A DNA stretch of 64,000 nucleotides, from the NCBI RefSeq assembly GCF_000523235.1, contig NZ_CP006850.1, positions 1,612,001 through 1,676,000 on the forward strand, in the 5' to 3' direction. Shown here piece by piece: positions 51,450 to 61,013 of this stretch; within the stretch, counting starts at the first letter, position 1; each line of letters begins with the position of its first letter. The notes under the pieces are model-generated. The model searched no databases. It was not told the origin of the DNA and saw nothing but the letters and a program-made list of their open reading frames with translations. Position numbers and translations under genes: made by a program. Source of the DNA: Nocardia nova SH22a. GTDB lineage: Bacteria > Actinomycetota > Actinomycetes > Mycobacteriales > Mycobacteriaceae.

Positions 51450-51896
51450 ATGTCTCGGTTCCGATCGGCCGTCACGCCGTCGCCGGAGGAGGCATCGGAA
51501 CCGAGACTGGTGAGTGTGGAGGACAACCTGGGAGATCCGGTCCGGCTGCTGCTGGTCGCCGCCGACGCGCGGGTGCGTGCGGCCTTCGGCGCCACCATCG
51601 CCCTGGAACCGGATCTGGAACTGGTCGGGGAGAGCGCCGACGCCGCCGGTGTGACGGAGCTGGCCGCCCGGACGGCCCCCGCGGCGGTGCTCATCGATAC
51701 GGATCTGCTGACCGGCGCGGCGGGCCGGGCGCTGGCCCCTGAGCTGCACGCAGCCGGATGTGCGGTGATCGCCTTCAGCTCGACGTCGGTGCCCGTCACT
51801 CCTGCGGCCGGGCCGGTGATCTACGCCGACAACGCCGGAGATGTCGATGCGGTCCTGGCGGTCCTTCGCGCCGCCGCGCGACCCGGCGGCCGGTGA
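51450..51896 (+). CDS. receiver-like (pseudo-receiver) protein
   Basis: This 148-residue protein has a receiver fold: LLLVAADARVRAAFG, the acceptor-like Asp in VLIDTDLL, and a Ser/Thr at AFSST. The acidic pair is reduced to one Asp and the conserved lysine is replaced (YADNA), so phosphorylation is doubtful. It resembles the receiver of the response regulator at 49089 but lacks an effector domain. Its stop overlaps the GTG start of the large LuxR protein (GTGA), so the two are co-translated. It may act as an allosteric partner of that regulator (inference). Confidence 0.75.
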   Translation: MSRFRSAVTPSPEEASEPRLVSVEDNLGDPVRLLLVAADARVRAAFGATIALEPDLELVGESADAAGVTELAARTAPAAVLIDTDLLTGAAGRALAPELHAAGCAVIAFSSTSVPVTPAAGPVIYADNAGDVDAVLAVLRAAARPGGR

Positions 51897-54700
51897 CGGA
51901 GACGATGTCGCGCACCGGTGACGGCCCGCGCGACGGGAAGGAATTCGATCCGGCGATGGAACCCTCCACAGAGATCCTGGTGGGACGGGAAGACGAGCAG
52001 GCCGAACTGGCCGCCTTCGTGGCCGCCCCGCAGGGTGGCGCGCTGATACTGCGCGGCGACACCGGAGCGGGAAAGAGCGCCCTGCTCGATGACGTGACCC
52101 GCCGCGCGGCCGACGCGGACCACACCGTCGCCCGGGCCACCGGAGTCGAGGCCGAGGCGGGGCTCGCCTTCGCCGGACTGCATCAGCTGCTGCATTCGCT
52201 GGTGCCCGCGACCGGCGGAATCGCGGCCGCGACCAGGGCGGTCATCGACGCCGCCTTCGGCCGGCCCGACACCGAGACGCCGTCGGTGATGTCGCTGGGC
52301 ATCGCGATACTGGATCTGCTGTCGTGCTGTTCCGCCGACCGGCCCGTTCTGCTCGTGGTCGACGACGGCCAGTGGTTCGACGAAGCCAGCATCGACGTGT
52401 GCGGATTCGTCGGACGGCGGCTCACGGCGCGGCGGGTGAGACTGCTCATCGCGGTGCGCACCGACATCCGGTCCCGTTTCGACGAATCGGCGCTGCCCGA
52501 ACTGTCCGTACCGCCGCTGTCACACGACGCTTCGACCGTCCTGCTGGATCGGCACCATCCGCATTTGCCCGCCGCCACCCGTCGGGCGGTCCTGGAACAG
52601 GCGCGTGGCAATCCCCTGGCGGTCCTCGAATTACCGGCCGTCGTCGGTGGTCTCGCCGAGAGTGATCGGCTCGGTTCGGCCGACCCGGAGCTGCCGTTGC
52701 CGCGGCGGCTGCAGAGTCTGTTCCGTTCGCGAATCGCCGCGCTGGATCCCGGCGTGCGTGCCCAGCTGTTGCGCGGCGCGCTCGACGGCGTGGGCGCCCG
52801 GTCCGGCGCCGAGACCGGGCCGGTGCAGCGGTACCGGATGCGCGATGTCGACGCCGCGGTCGATGTCGGCCTGCTCGAAATCGACTCCGCCGGCGGGGAT
52901 CTCCGGTTCCGGCATCCGCTGGTGCGGGCGGCGGTCGTACGTATGGCCACCGCCAACCAGCGCCGCGCGGCACATGCCGCACTCGCCGAGGTGCATCGCG
53001 ACGACCTCGAACGCCGCGCCGCGCATCTGAGCGCCGCCGCGGTCGACCCCGACGAGGGCAGCGCCGCGGTGCTCGAGGCCGCGGCGGCTTCGGCGACCCG
53101 CCGGGGCGGGGCGTCCGCGGCCGTGGCGTGGCTGACGCGGGCCGCCGAATTGAGCGAACACTCCGCCGACCGCTCCCGCCGCCTGCGCGATGCGGCGTTC
53201 GTCGCCGGGCACGCCGCGCGATTGGCCCAGGCCCAGCAGATCGCCGACCTGGACCCGGCACATCGGGCCGACGAATCCGCGGCCGCTGTCCTCGCCGCCG
53301 GATATCGGGCGCTCTACCACCACGGCGATGTCCGATCCACGCATCGTCGCCTCACCGCGGCGATCCTGCGATCCGATCGGGAGACGGCCGACGAGGAGCT
53401 GTCCCGGATGCTGACGCTGTTGCTCGCGGTGTCCCAATACCACGCGGATCCGGAGACGTGGACGGCCACACGCCGACTCATCGACGCGCTGGGCGACCGT
53501 GTGGATGAGCGCTGCGTCCTGTACGCCGACACCTGGAGCGATGTGGTCGCGCACGGCGCGGGTGCGGGCGCCCGCCTCGAGATCGAGCTGGCCGCCCCGG
53601 CGCGGCTGGATCCGTGGGATGTCGCCCGGCTGTCGGTGTCCGCCTATCATCTCGACCGTCTCGGCGACTACCGTGCGCATCTGCAGTCCACGGTGGACCG
53701 CGAACTCGACACCGGCGCGGTCTCCACCGGTCTGGTGATGTTGCAACTGATCATGCTCGATCAGATCGCGGTCGGCGAGTGGGCACAGGCCGAACAGACC
53801 GGCGCCCAGGCCATCCGGAAGTCCACCGAGGTCGGCCACGATCTGTTCACCTATCAGGTGTATGCCTACCTGGCCCAGCTCGCCGCGCTGCGCGGCGACT
53901 CCGACCGGACGCGGGAACTGGCTGCGCGCGTGGAGGATTGGGCCCTGCCGCGCACCGTCGGGTTCCTCGTGCAGGCGGCCCGGGCCGCGCGGGTCACCGC
54001 GGCCTGCGGCGAAGGTCGCTACGACACCGCCTACGACATGGCCACCGGAATCACACCGGCGGGCAGTTTCGCCGCCTACACCTATCAGGCCTCGCGGACG
54101 CTTCTCGATCTGGTCGAAGCCGCGCTGGCCAGCGGCCGCGCGGACGCGGCCCGTGCCCATGCCCTGGCCGCCGCCGACGCGGGCCTGGCGCGGCTGTCGC
54201 CGAGGCTGGCGATCCTGACCTACGGTGCGCTGGCGATGACGACCGACGACGACCGCGAAGCGGCGGATCTGATCGACAGCATCGAAAACCATCCCGCCGC
54301 AGGACGTTTCCCCTTCGACCAGGCCAGGATCCGGTTCGCGTACGGATCACGTCCGGGGTGGGCGCCGGGCGACCCGGTCGCGCAGTGCTACCTGTCCGCG
54401 GCCGCGGAGACCTTCGCCCGTCTCGGATCGCCCTCGTGGGCCGAGCGGGCCCGCGGCGCCCTGCAGGCGAGCCGGCGCACCGGAGAGCCCGTCGGCGATC
54501 ATCTGCTCACTGCACAGGAACGGCGGATCGCCGAGTTGGCCGCGGAAGGTCTGACCAACAAGGAGATCGGCGCCCAGCTGTATCTGTCGCCGCGCACCGT
54601 CAGTTCGCATCTGTACCGGATCTTCCCGAAACTCGGCATCGGCACCCGGGCGGCCCTGCGGGACGCGCTCACCGCGCAGCAGCGGGTTCCGCACGGCTGA
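51893..54700 (+). CDS. large ATP-binding LuxR (LAL/MalT-like) regulator
   Basis: The 935-residue regulator has an N-terminal AAA/NACHT-like ATPase with Walker A GDTGAGKS near 51-58 and LLVVDDGQWFD as Walker B, a long helical repeat middle, and a C-terminal LuxR DNA-binding domain LTAQERRIAELAAEGLTNKE, IGAQLYLSPRTVSSHL. LAL proteins activate genes for secondary metabolism or sugar use when ATP and an inducer bind. GTG 51893 overlaps the pseudo-receiver stop. An ATG at 51905 is also possible. Target genes are not evident from the neighbourhood. Confidence 0.9.
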   Translation: MTETMSRTGDGPRDGKEFDPAMEPSTEILVGREDEQAELAAFVAAPQGGALILRGDTGAGKSALLDDVTRRAADADHTVARATGVEAEAGLAFAGLHQLLHSLVPATGGIAAATRAVIDAAFGRPDTETPSVMSLGIAILDLLSCCSADRPVLLVVDDGQWFDEASIDVCGFVGRRLTARRVRLLIAVRTDIRSRFDESALPELSVPPLSHDASTVLLDRHHPHLPAATRRAVLEQARGNPLAVLELPAVVGGLAESDRLGSADPELPLPRRLQSLFRSRIAALDPGVRAQLLRGALDGVGARSGAETGPVQRYRMRDVDAAVDVGLLEIDSAGGDLRFRHPLVRAAVVRMATANQRRAAHAALAEVHRDDLERRAAHLSAAAVDPDEGSAAVLEAAAASATRRGGASAAVAWLTRAAELSEHSADRSRRLRDAAFVAGHAARLAQAQQIADLDPAHRADESAAAVLAAGYRALYHHGDVRSTHRRLTAAILRSDRETADEELSRMLTLLLAVSQYHADPETWTATRRLIDALGDRVDERCVLYADTWSDVVAHGAGAGARLEIELAAPARLDPWDVARLSVSAYHLDRLGDYRAHLQSTVDRELDTGAVSTGLVMLQLIMLDQIAVGEWAQAEQTGAQAIRKSTEVGHDLFTYQVYAYLAQLAALRGDSDRTRELAARVEDWALPRTVGFLVQAARAARVTAACGEGRYDTAYDMATGITPAGSFAAYTYQASRTLLDLVEAALASGRADAARAHALAAADAGLARLSPRLAILTYGALAMTTDDDREAADLIDSIENHPAAGRFPFDQARIRFAYGSRPGWAPGDPVAQCYLSAAAETFARLGSPSWAERARGALQASRRTGEPVGDHLLTAQERRIAELAAEGLTNKEIGAQLYLSPRTVSSHLYRIFPKLGIGTRAALRDALTAQQRVPHG

Positions 54701-54713
54701 ACGCGAGGGCGGG

Positions 54714-55484
54714 TCAGGGCGATATGCCTTGGGCGGCAAGCCAAGTCAGCACATGATCGGCGACGGTCCGCCATCCGCCGTCGATGACGAGGGAGTGCCC
54801 TCGATCGGGGAACTGTTTGAGGTCGGTGACCGCGTTGCTGTCACCGTAGAGCTTGTAGTTCGAGCGGACCATCGCGTCGGTCACCACGCGGTCCTCCTGC
54901 CCGGAGATCAGCAACAACGGCCCCCGATTCGCCACGGCCACATCGGTTCCCAGGACGACGCGATCGACCGCGGCGAACATTCCGAGATCGGTGAGAAGGC
55001 GCCGTGGCGCAGGCACCGCGAATCGCTCGAACAGCCGTGCCGCCTCGTGCTCGCCGGTGGTCGTGGCGAACAGTCGCCGGAACTGCCGCGCGGTCAGTGC
55101 CGACAGCGGGTCCGCCGTGCCGGGCACCGGCGGGGCCGCCCAGGCGACGGTGTCGGTGGGCACGGACGCGATCCCCACGGCCGCCCGCGCCAGTCCGGCG
55201 GCGAGCAGATGCTGGGCGATCAGGCCGCCGACCGAATGCCCGATCACCACGGGACTGACCGGCAGCGAGCGGACGATCCGCTCGTGGTGGGCGAGCAACG
55301 ACCGCAGTCCCAGTTCTCCGAATGTGCCCGGCGGCTGCCGAGCCGCGGCCGCCGTACTCGATTCGCCCGGCCACGAAGGTATTTCGACTCCGAACCCGGC
55401 GTCGAGAAGGCATCGCGTCCACGACTGCCACGAAGTCGTGTGCAGCCAGGTGCCGTGAATGAGCACGGCGGGGGTGCGCGTCAT
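54714..55484 (-). CDS. alpha/beta hydrolase
   Basis: The 256-residue cytosolic hydrolase begins MTRTPAVLIHGTWLHTTSWQ. Ser of the nucleophile elbow is in GHSVGG, the acidic residue probably in SGQEDRVV, and the histidine in FPDRGHSLVID. The length and sequence pattern fit carboxylesterase or haloperoxidase-like hydrolases. The ATG at 55484 follows GAGAGGA. It is convergent with the LAL gene and on the same strand as the MFS transporter, about 120 bp downstream of it. The substrate is unknown. Confidence 0.85.
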   Translation of the reverse strand: MTRTPAVLIHGTWLHTTSWQSWTRCLLDAGFGVEIPSWPGESSTAAAARQPPGTFGELGLRSLLAHHERIVRSLPVSPVVIGHSVGGLIAQHLLAAGLARAAVGIASVPTDTVAWAAPPVPGTADPLSALTARQFRRLFATTTGEHEAARLFERFAVPAPRRLLTDLGMFAAVDRVVLGTDVAVANRGPLLLISGQEDRVVTDAMVRSNYKLYGDSNAVTDLKQFPDRGHSLVIDGGWRTVADHVLTWLAAQGISP

Positions 55485-55604
55485 GGAAGGCGTTCCTCTC
55501 GAGGACATCGGTGTCGGGCCGCGTTCCAGGATGTCCGCCGTGGCGTGTGCGCGAAACAGTCGGATGACTGAATGCGGTTCGCCGCACGTGCGCCGATGCG
55601 GTCG

Positions 55605-56786
55605 TCAGGCTTCGCCCGGTTCGCGCAGGGCGGTGGAGACGATGATCGCGATCACGGTCACGCACGCGAGCACGATCAGCGCTCCGCGCGGGCCGTGGTG
55701 GTCGGCGACGAGTCCCAGGAGCGGCATGAACAGGCCGCCCGCGCTGAGTGCGAGGCCGAGGGTGACGCCCGCCGCGGTGCCGGGGCGGCTGGGCAGGTAG
55801 TCCTGGCCGAGTTTGACGAGCACGGCGAACGGGATGTTCGAGATCAGGCCGACGAGCAGCACCAGCGGCAGTGCGGCGTATTTGTCGTCGCACGCCAGCA
55901 AGACGCACAGCGCGGGGAGCATGGCGGCGTTGCCGATCTGCACCGTGCGGACCATGCCGATCCGGTCGGCGATGCGTCCGCCCAGCAGGGTGCCGAGCAC
56001 GCCGCCGCCGAGGGTGAGCGTCAGTGCCAGGCCGCCGAGCGCGCTGCTCGCGCCGAGATGCCGGATCCAGTACAGCGAGATGAAGGTGTTGAGTCCGGTG
56101 GAGATCGTGGAGCGCACGACTTCGACGCCGGTCAGGGCGGCGAACCGTCCGATCCGATCGCTGCCGTGCTGCTGAATCCGTCCTGTCGTGACGGCGGCCG
56201 ATCTGGTGTGGTGGCGCCACAGCATGAAGCCCGTGAGCACCGCCGGTGGGATGAACAGTGCGGTGGCGCCGATGCCGAGGTTGTCCAGCGCCGGCGTGAC
56301 CAGCGCGGGGGCGACGAAGAAGCCGACGCTGCCACCGGCGGCGAAATAGCTCATCGCCGTGGCACTTCCACCGGCCGCGAGGCGGGCGTCGCGGCCCGAG
56401 GGCGGATGGAACATCGCGATGCCGAGCCCCGCGGCCAGCAGCAGTGCGAACACCACCGGATAGCTGGGCATCAGGCCGGACAGCCCCGCGCAGGTGCCCG
56501 CCAGCGCGACCCCGACGGGTGCCATCCACCGCAGCCGACGCCGATCGGCGAGCAGGCCGATCGCGACCTGGGGCAGGGCGCTGCCGAGTGTCGCGGCCAG
56601 GGCGAGTCCGGAGGCCTCGAGGTAGGTGAAGTGGCGTTCCAGGACGAAGTAGGGCACGGCGGCGGGCACGAGGCCCTGATAGAAGTCGTCGACGGCGTGC
56701 GCGGTGGCCCAGACGCGCATCCGGCGCCAGTGACCCGGCGGATCGCCGATGTCGTTGTGGTGGTTCGGTTCCCGGGTCGTCGTCAC
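55605..56786 (-). CDS. MFS transporter, fosmidomycin-resistance (Fsr) type
   Basis: This 393-residue membrane protein has twelve hydrophobic segments. The N-terminal HAVDDFYQGLVPAAVPYF and the segment AMFHPPSGRDARLAAG are characteristic of Fsr-like transporters, and LADRRRLRW resembles the motif A loop. It should export a small drug or metabolite using the proton gradient. It starts with GTG six bases after CACAGT, and is divergent from an AraC regulator only 54 bp away, which probably controls it. The substrate is unknown. Confidence 0.88.
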   Translation of the reverse strand: MTTTREPNHHNDIGDPPGHWRRMRVWATAHAVDDFYQGLVPAAVPYFVLERHFTYLEASGLALAATLGSALPQVAIGLLADRRRLRWMAPVGVALAGTCAGLSGLMPSYPVVFALLLAAGLGIAMFHPPSGRDARLAAGGSATAMSYFAAGGSVGFFVAPALVTPALDNLGIGATALFIPPAVLTGFMLWRHHTRSAAVTTGRIQQHGSDRIGRFAALTGVEVVRSTISTGLNTFISLYWIRHLGASSALGGLALTLTLGGGVLGTLLGGRIADRIGMVRTVQIGNAAMLPALCVLLACDDKYAALPLVLLVGLISNIPFAVLVKLGQDYLPSRPGTAAGVTLGLALSAGGLFMPLLGLVADHHGPRGALIVLACVTVIAIIVSTALREPGEA

Positions 56787-56788
56787 GT

Positions 56789-56801
56789 CTCCACTGTGGA
56801 G
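56789..56801. promoter_or_regulatory. 13-bp palindrome in the MFS-AraC divergent region
   Basis: CTCCAC and GTGGAG flank a central T. It lies directly before the GTG of the transporter and covers its putative -10 element, so it may be the operator for the adjacent regulator. Confidence 0.35.
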
Positions 56802-56840
56802 GGTGCGGCCGGGTGCGGGCTTCCCGTATTCTGCCTATTG

Positions 56841-57605
56841 ATGTCTCAGATCCGCCATACGCCGGTAGCGGTCACGCACACGCAGTTGCGTGCGGGTGGC
56901 GATGTCATCGATCGCCACCGCCACGACGACCACCAGCTGATCTATGTGAGCTCCGGTGTGATCGCGATCGGCACCGAGCACGGCTCCTGGGTGGCGTCGA
57001 ACGACCGGGCCCTGTGGATCCCGGCGGGGACCTGGCACGAGCACCGCTTCTACGGGCAGACGCATTTCCACACGGTCGGATTTCCGGCCGACGGCACGGC
57101 GCCGGTGCTGCCCGTTCGCACACCGACGGTCGTCGCCGTCGATGCCCTGGTGCGGGAACTGCTGATCGCGCTGACGGGGCCCGCGCTGACACCGGCCGAG
57201 ACCCGGCACATCCGCGCGGTGCTGCGCGATCGGCTCCGCCGTGTGGTGATGCAGCCGATCACCCTTCCCGTCGCGCGCGATCAGCGGCTCGCCGATGTCT
57301 GCCGAATCGTGGAGGCCGACCTGCGGGAGCCGTGGACTCTGGCCCTGCTCGCCCGCCGCGTGCACACCAGCGAACGCACGCTCTCGCGGTTGTATCGCGA
57401 GGAGTTCGGCATGACCTTTCCGCAATGGCGGACTCGCACAAGGATATTCGCCGCGATGGTGATGCTCGCCGAGGGCGCCGCGGTCACCGCCACCGCGCAT
57501 GCGTGCGGATGGGGGACCGTCAGCGCGTTCGTCGACACCTTCGCCCGCGCGATGGGTACGACGCCGGGCGCCTACAGTGCCGGAGCGCGTCCGCGAGCGG
57601 GGTAG
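56841..57605 (+). CDS. AraC family transcriptional regulator with cupin sensor
   Basis: The 254-residue regulator has an N-terminal cupin (RHRHDDHQLIYVSSGVIAIG, then PAGTWHEHRFYGQ), which usually binds a small ligand, and a C-terminal double helix-turn-helix: LALLARRVHTSERTLSRLYR with EEFGMTFPQWRTRTRI, and AVTATAHACGWGTVSAFVDT. It is divergent from the Fsr-like transporter, its likely target. ATG 56841 begins MSQIRHTPVAVTHTQ; longer in-frame extensions run through the transporter and are not credible. The ligand is unknown. Confidence 0.9.
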   Translation: MSQIRHTPVAVTHTQLRAGGDVIDRHRHDDHQLIYVSSGVIAIGTEHGSWVASNDRALWIPAGTWHEHRFYGQTHFHTVGFPADGTAPVLPVRTPTVVAVDALVRELLIALTGPALTPAETRHIRAVLRDRLRRVVMQPITLPVARDQRLADVCRIVEADLREPWTLALLARRVHTSERTLSRLYREEFGMTFPQWRTRTRIFAAMVMLAEGAAVTATAHACGWGTVSAFVDTFARAMGTTPGAYSAGARPRAG

Positions 57606-57613
57606 TCGCGGGG

Positions 57614-58849
57614 TCAGGCCGAACGGAGCGGCTGTTCCGGCAGGGTCGTGCCGCGGGCGGCGCGGGCGATGAGCGCGGAGCGCAGATACCACAGTCCTTG
57701 ATTCCGGCTGGTGTCGAAACCGGTCAATTGCGAGATGCGCCGGAGGCGGTAATCGATCGTATTCGGGTGGATATGTAATTGCCGGGCAGTGCGCAGGCGG
57801 CTCATATCGGACTGGAAGAATACCTGCAGTGTCCGCAGGAGTCCGGGGTGATCATCGAGCGGCGCGATTCGCGATTCCAATATGCGGCGCCCGATTCCGG
57901 GGCGGGTCAATTGATATTGCAGTGCCAGATCATCGAATTTGTGCAGTCCGGGACCGATGCCGAGGGATTCGGTGGTGTCGAGAAGTTCGTGAGTTTGTTC
58001 GGCGGCCGTGGGGACGGCGTCGGTGGCACATCGAGTCATGATCGCGGTGATCGGCGCCGCGGCGTCGCGGGCCATTGCCTCGATGGCATCGCCGAGTTCG
58101 GGTTCGGTGCAGACGGAGGCCGGGAGCAGAATGGTTCCGCCGTCGATGGAGAGAACCGCCAGCGCCTGGTTGTGGAATCGGCGGGTGAGTGCCGATTGGA
58201 TGCGGCGCAGTTTGCGATTCGCGACCACGCGCCGGTCGATGCCGCGGCGGTTCTCGTCCGGGTGCGGGGCGACGTGGACGGCGAGCACGTAGTAGGCGTC
58301 GGCGACCGGAATCCCGCATTCGCGGGCCATTTTCGAGCTCGCCCGGCCCGCGAGCAGGGCGGATGTGAGCGTGTGGACGGCAGTGTGGTGTTCACCGGAC
58401 GCGGCCTTCAGTTCCCGTACGTACGCCTTGCTGATGGCGCCGGTGCACAGGTCCGACAGCTCCAGCACGGCCGTCGTCCACGTGATCACGCGGTGGTGGT
58501 CCGGGGCGTCCGAGCCGGACAGGATCATGCCCAGCCCCGCCTCGAATCCGGCGTGCATCGCGTGCAGAACCTTCTCGATCGGGATGTCGGCGCGGGCCCA
58601 CCGAGGCGCTGTGGCCTGCAGGAACGCCGCGGGGTCGGCGGTGGAGCCGGTGGCGCCGCGTTCGACGGCCCACCGGACGCACAGGCACGTCATGGCCTTG
58701 ACGTCGCGGTCGATGAGCGGGCGAGGCAGCGCGGTGAACGGATGCACCCGCGCGCACAGATGCGACAGGAGTTGTTCGGCGAACCGTTCGGCGTCGACGG
58801 GGCCCACGGAGTGCGCGATTCCGGTTGCCGCCGCTGCTGATGTCGTCAC
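57614..58849 (-). CDS. PucR/CdaR-type helix-turn-helix regulator
   Basis: The 411-residue protein ends with the PucR C-terminal helix-turn-helix: LLRTLQVFFQSDMSRLRTAR, QLHIHPNTIDYRLRRISQLT. The first 150 residues are a helical sensor-like domain and the middle is a GGDEF-related fold (YYVLAVHVAPHPDEN), as in CdaR proteins. Such regulators control purine, sugar-acid or lipid genes. GTG 58849 follows GAGGAGG at the right distance; a GTG six codons earlier lacks one. It is divergent from the secreted lipase, which could be its target. Confidence 0.85.
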   Translation of the reverse strand: MTTSAAAATGIAHSVGPVDAERFAEQLLSHLCARVHPFTALPRPLIDRDVKAMTCLCVRWAVERGATGSTADPAAFLQATAPRWARADIPIEKVLHAMHAGFEAGLGMILSGSDAPDHHRVITWTTAVLELSDLCTGAISKAYVRELKAASGEHHTAVHTLTSALLAGRASSKMARECGIPVADAYYVLAVHVAPHPDENRRGIDRRVVANRKLRRIQSALTRRFHNQALAVLSIDGGTILLPASVCTEPELGDAIEAMARDAAAPITAIMTRCATDAVPTAAEQTHELLDTTESLGIGPGLHKFDDLALQYQLTRPGIGRRILESRIAPLDDHPGLLRTLQVFFQSDMSRLRTARQLHIHPNTIDYRLRRISQLTGFDTSRNQGLWYLRSALIARAARGTTLPEQPLRSA

Positions 58850-59303
58850 GGGTGACCTCCTCGTCACGGCTGCGGGATGTGTCCGGCCCGGGTGGGAAAC
58901 GGGCTGCCGTCGGCCTCGATATCGAAGACTAATGCGAGCTGTGACTCACCTTCTACTCGATTTCCGTCCGGGCGTCGGCAATCCGGAAGCCGTTCTCTGA
59001 ACAGGGTTTATCGTCGGATTCGTCGATATCCGCGGGATCTCCGGAGTCCGCTGATCGTCCGGATGCTCAGTTTTTCACACATTGCCCGCAGCGACCGGAC
59101 CGGCCGCCCGCATGCTTTGTTCGGCATTCGATTATTTCGCTGTGCGGAGTCATGAGTGCGCCGGATCTGTTTCGTGAAGCCGTGAAGACCTGGCGGCATC
59201 GTGTGCCGAATGGCCGATTTCGTCCGTAGCGTCTGCTTGCGAATTCCGGAAGACACCGTGCAGCGGCCTTCCGGGCAGTGAATTCGACGATGTCAGGAAT
59301 GAT
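58850..59303. other. intergenic region between the PucR regulator and the lipase, no gene seen
   Basis: These 450 bases between divergent genes have below-average GC in the second half. I could not find a strong palindrome, tRNA or frame with coding bias. The promoters of both genes must lie here but no clear -35/-10 pair stands out. Confidence 0.5.
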
Positions 59304-60530
59304 ATGAAACGAAGTTATCGTCGCGGTTGTCTGAGTGCCGCCATTGTCGCCGGAGCCGCGATGCTCACCCTCGGCCTGCCCGGCGCCGGCGCCGGGGCGG
59401 ACCCGGCCGTGGCCGGGGGCGATCAGCAGCAGGAGCAGCAGCTCGCGGAGATGATCACGCACGGGTTGAAGAATCCGTCCGCCCATGCGATCGCAGACAG
59501 TGGCAGCTCCGGCACCGGCTCGGCCTGCACCTCGGGCAGTGGCGCCGGGTCGGGCAACGGGTCGGGCGACTGCTACGGCGGTTCGGGCTCGAGCTCGGGC
59601 TCGTCGGGCGGAACGTCCAGTGACACAGTGGGGTACGGCCCGGCGCAGAGCGCGTTCCTCGCGGCGTTCGGGTACGCGCTGGCGAATCCGAATGTCGCTC
59701 CGCCGGGAACCAACGACTGGAACTGCAAACCCAGTGCGGCGCATCCGGAACCGGTGGTACTGGTGCACGGCACGTGGGAGAACGCCTACGACAACTTCGC
59801 CTACATCAGCCAGCCGATCCACGACGCGGGCTACTGCGTGTTCACGTTCAACTACGGACAGTCGAACCTGATCCAGGGTGGCGGTCTGGGCTCGGTGCTG
59901 CCGGGCGCCAACGGCACCGGCTACATCCAGGATTCGGCCAAGCAGCTGGCGCAGTTCGTGGATCGGGTGTTGTCGGCGACGGGCTCGCAGAAGGTGAGCA
60001 TGGTCGGCCACTCGCAGGGTGGTGTGATGGCGCGGCAGTATCTGAAGTTCGAGGGTGGTGCCGCGAAGGTCGATCATCTGATGACCTTCGGCGCGACCAA
60101 CCACGGTACGTCGCTGGACGGTATCGGTGCGCTGGGCCGGATGATCAACAACCTCGGTATCGATGTGCTGGGGCTGGTGGAGATCTTCGTGGGGCACTCG
60201 GGAATTCAGCAGACGATCGGCTCCGATTTCGTCAACAACCTGAACGCCGGTGGCGACACCGTGCCGGGTGTGGACTACACGGTGGTCGGTACCCGGTACG
60301 ACGAGGTGACCAACCCGTACGATCTGACCTTCCTGAAGGCCGGTCCGGGTGCGACGGTCCGCAACATCACCCTCCAGGACGGGTGTGAGCAGGATGTGTC
60401 GGATCACCTGACGTTGATGTATTCACCGCGGGTGCTGTCGATCATCCTGAACACGCTGGATCCGGCTCAGACGCCGAATCTGACCTGCAGCTTCAACCCT
60501 TGGTTGGTTGGAGGCAGCGGCAAGCTGTGA
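59304..60530 (+). CDS. secreted triacylglycerol lipase
   Basis: This 408-residue lipase has a Sec signal peptide (MKRSYRRGCLSAAIVAGAAM, hydrophobic to about 28, AGA cleavage). A low-complexity Gly/Ser/Thr stretch with two cysteines lies at about 66-108. The catalytic domain follows: PVVLVHGTWENAYDN, the nucleophile elbow GHSQGG, TFGATNHGTS, and the C-terminal DHLTLMYSP with the histidine. It resembles mycobacterial and Streptomyces class I lipases. It acts outside the cell on lipids. Regulation by the divergent PucR protein is plausible. Confidence 0.9.
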   Translation: MKRSYRRGCLSAAIVAGAAMLTLGLPGAGAGADPAVAGGDQQQEQQLAEMITHGLKNPSAHAIADSGSSGTGSACTSGSGAGSGNGSGDCYGGSGSSSGSSGGTSSDTVGYGPAQSAFLAAFGYALANPNVAPPGTNDWNCKPSAAHPEPVVLVHGTWENAYDNFAYISQPIHDAGYCVFTFNYGQSNLIQGGGLGSVLPGANGTGYIQDSAKQLAQFVDRVLSATGSQKVSMVGHSQGGVMARQYLKFEGGAAKVDHLMTFGATNHGTSLDGIGALGRMINNLGIDVLGLVEIFVGHSGIQQTIGSDFVNNLNAGGDTVPGVDYTVVGTRYDEVTNPYDLTFLKAGPGATVRNITLQDGCEQDVSDHLTLMYSPRVLSIILNTLDPAQTPNLTCSFNPWLVGGSGKL

Positions 60531-60659
60531 CCCGCTGACCCGCTCGCCGGTGCGCAGGACTCGTGGACCTCGCCAGCGCACCGGCGGGCGCCGTGCCCAC
60601 CGGGCGGGATCGTCCGCCGCCCGGTGGGCACTTCCCGTTTTCGCGGACCGGAGGTGCCC

Positions 60660-60998
60660 GTGCGCGATTTGTCTTGCCATACAACCGATCCCGCGATCGA
60701 CCGGCTGTTCGGTCCGCCGTATCACGGAGTCCGTCTGCAGCCGCTCGAGGACGGCTACGGCTGGGTCGCCTACGGGCATCCTCCGGCCCGCAGGATCGTC
60801 GCCGCGGTCGTTCAGGAGGCGCGTGGACGCGGCGCCTTCGCCCAGTTGCGCGACTGCGTCACCTATATGGACCTGTGCGACGGGATGGAACGCTGGTGGG
60901 TGATCGATCTGTCGGCCGACAGCGACGGCTTCCTCTGCTGGTACGCCCGCGACGCGAGATATCCGGGCGCGGTGCCGATCACGACCATCGCGCCCTGA
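60660..60998 (+). CDS. hypothetical protein
   Basis: The 112-residue product starts VRDLSCHTTDPAIDRLFGPP with GTG behind a GGAGG site. It is acidic, rich in Trp/Tyr/Cys and has no membrane helix or recognised motif. The sequence WWVIDLSADSDGFLCWYARD suggests a small beta-rich domain. It follows the lipase by 130 bp and converges with the TetR gene. Function unknown. Confidence 0.6.
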   Translation: MRDLSCHTTDPAIDRLFGPPYHGVRLQPLEDGYGWVAYGHPPARRIVAAVVQEARGRGAFAQLRDCVTYMDLCDGMERWWVIDLSADSDGFLCWYARDARYPGAVPITTIAP

Positions 60999-61013
60999 TC
61001 CGGCGCGGGCCGA

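Noticed and set aside
55572..56840. N-terminal extension of the AraC regulator through the transporter gene
   Set aside because: It would run antisense through the MFS gene; the ATG at 56841 gives a normal cupin start.
59067..60407. A 446-codon minus-strand frame opposite the lipase
   Set aside because: The plus strand has a signal peptide and lipase motifs; the antisense frame has neither motifs nor a ribosome site.
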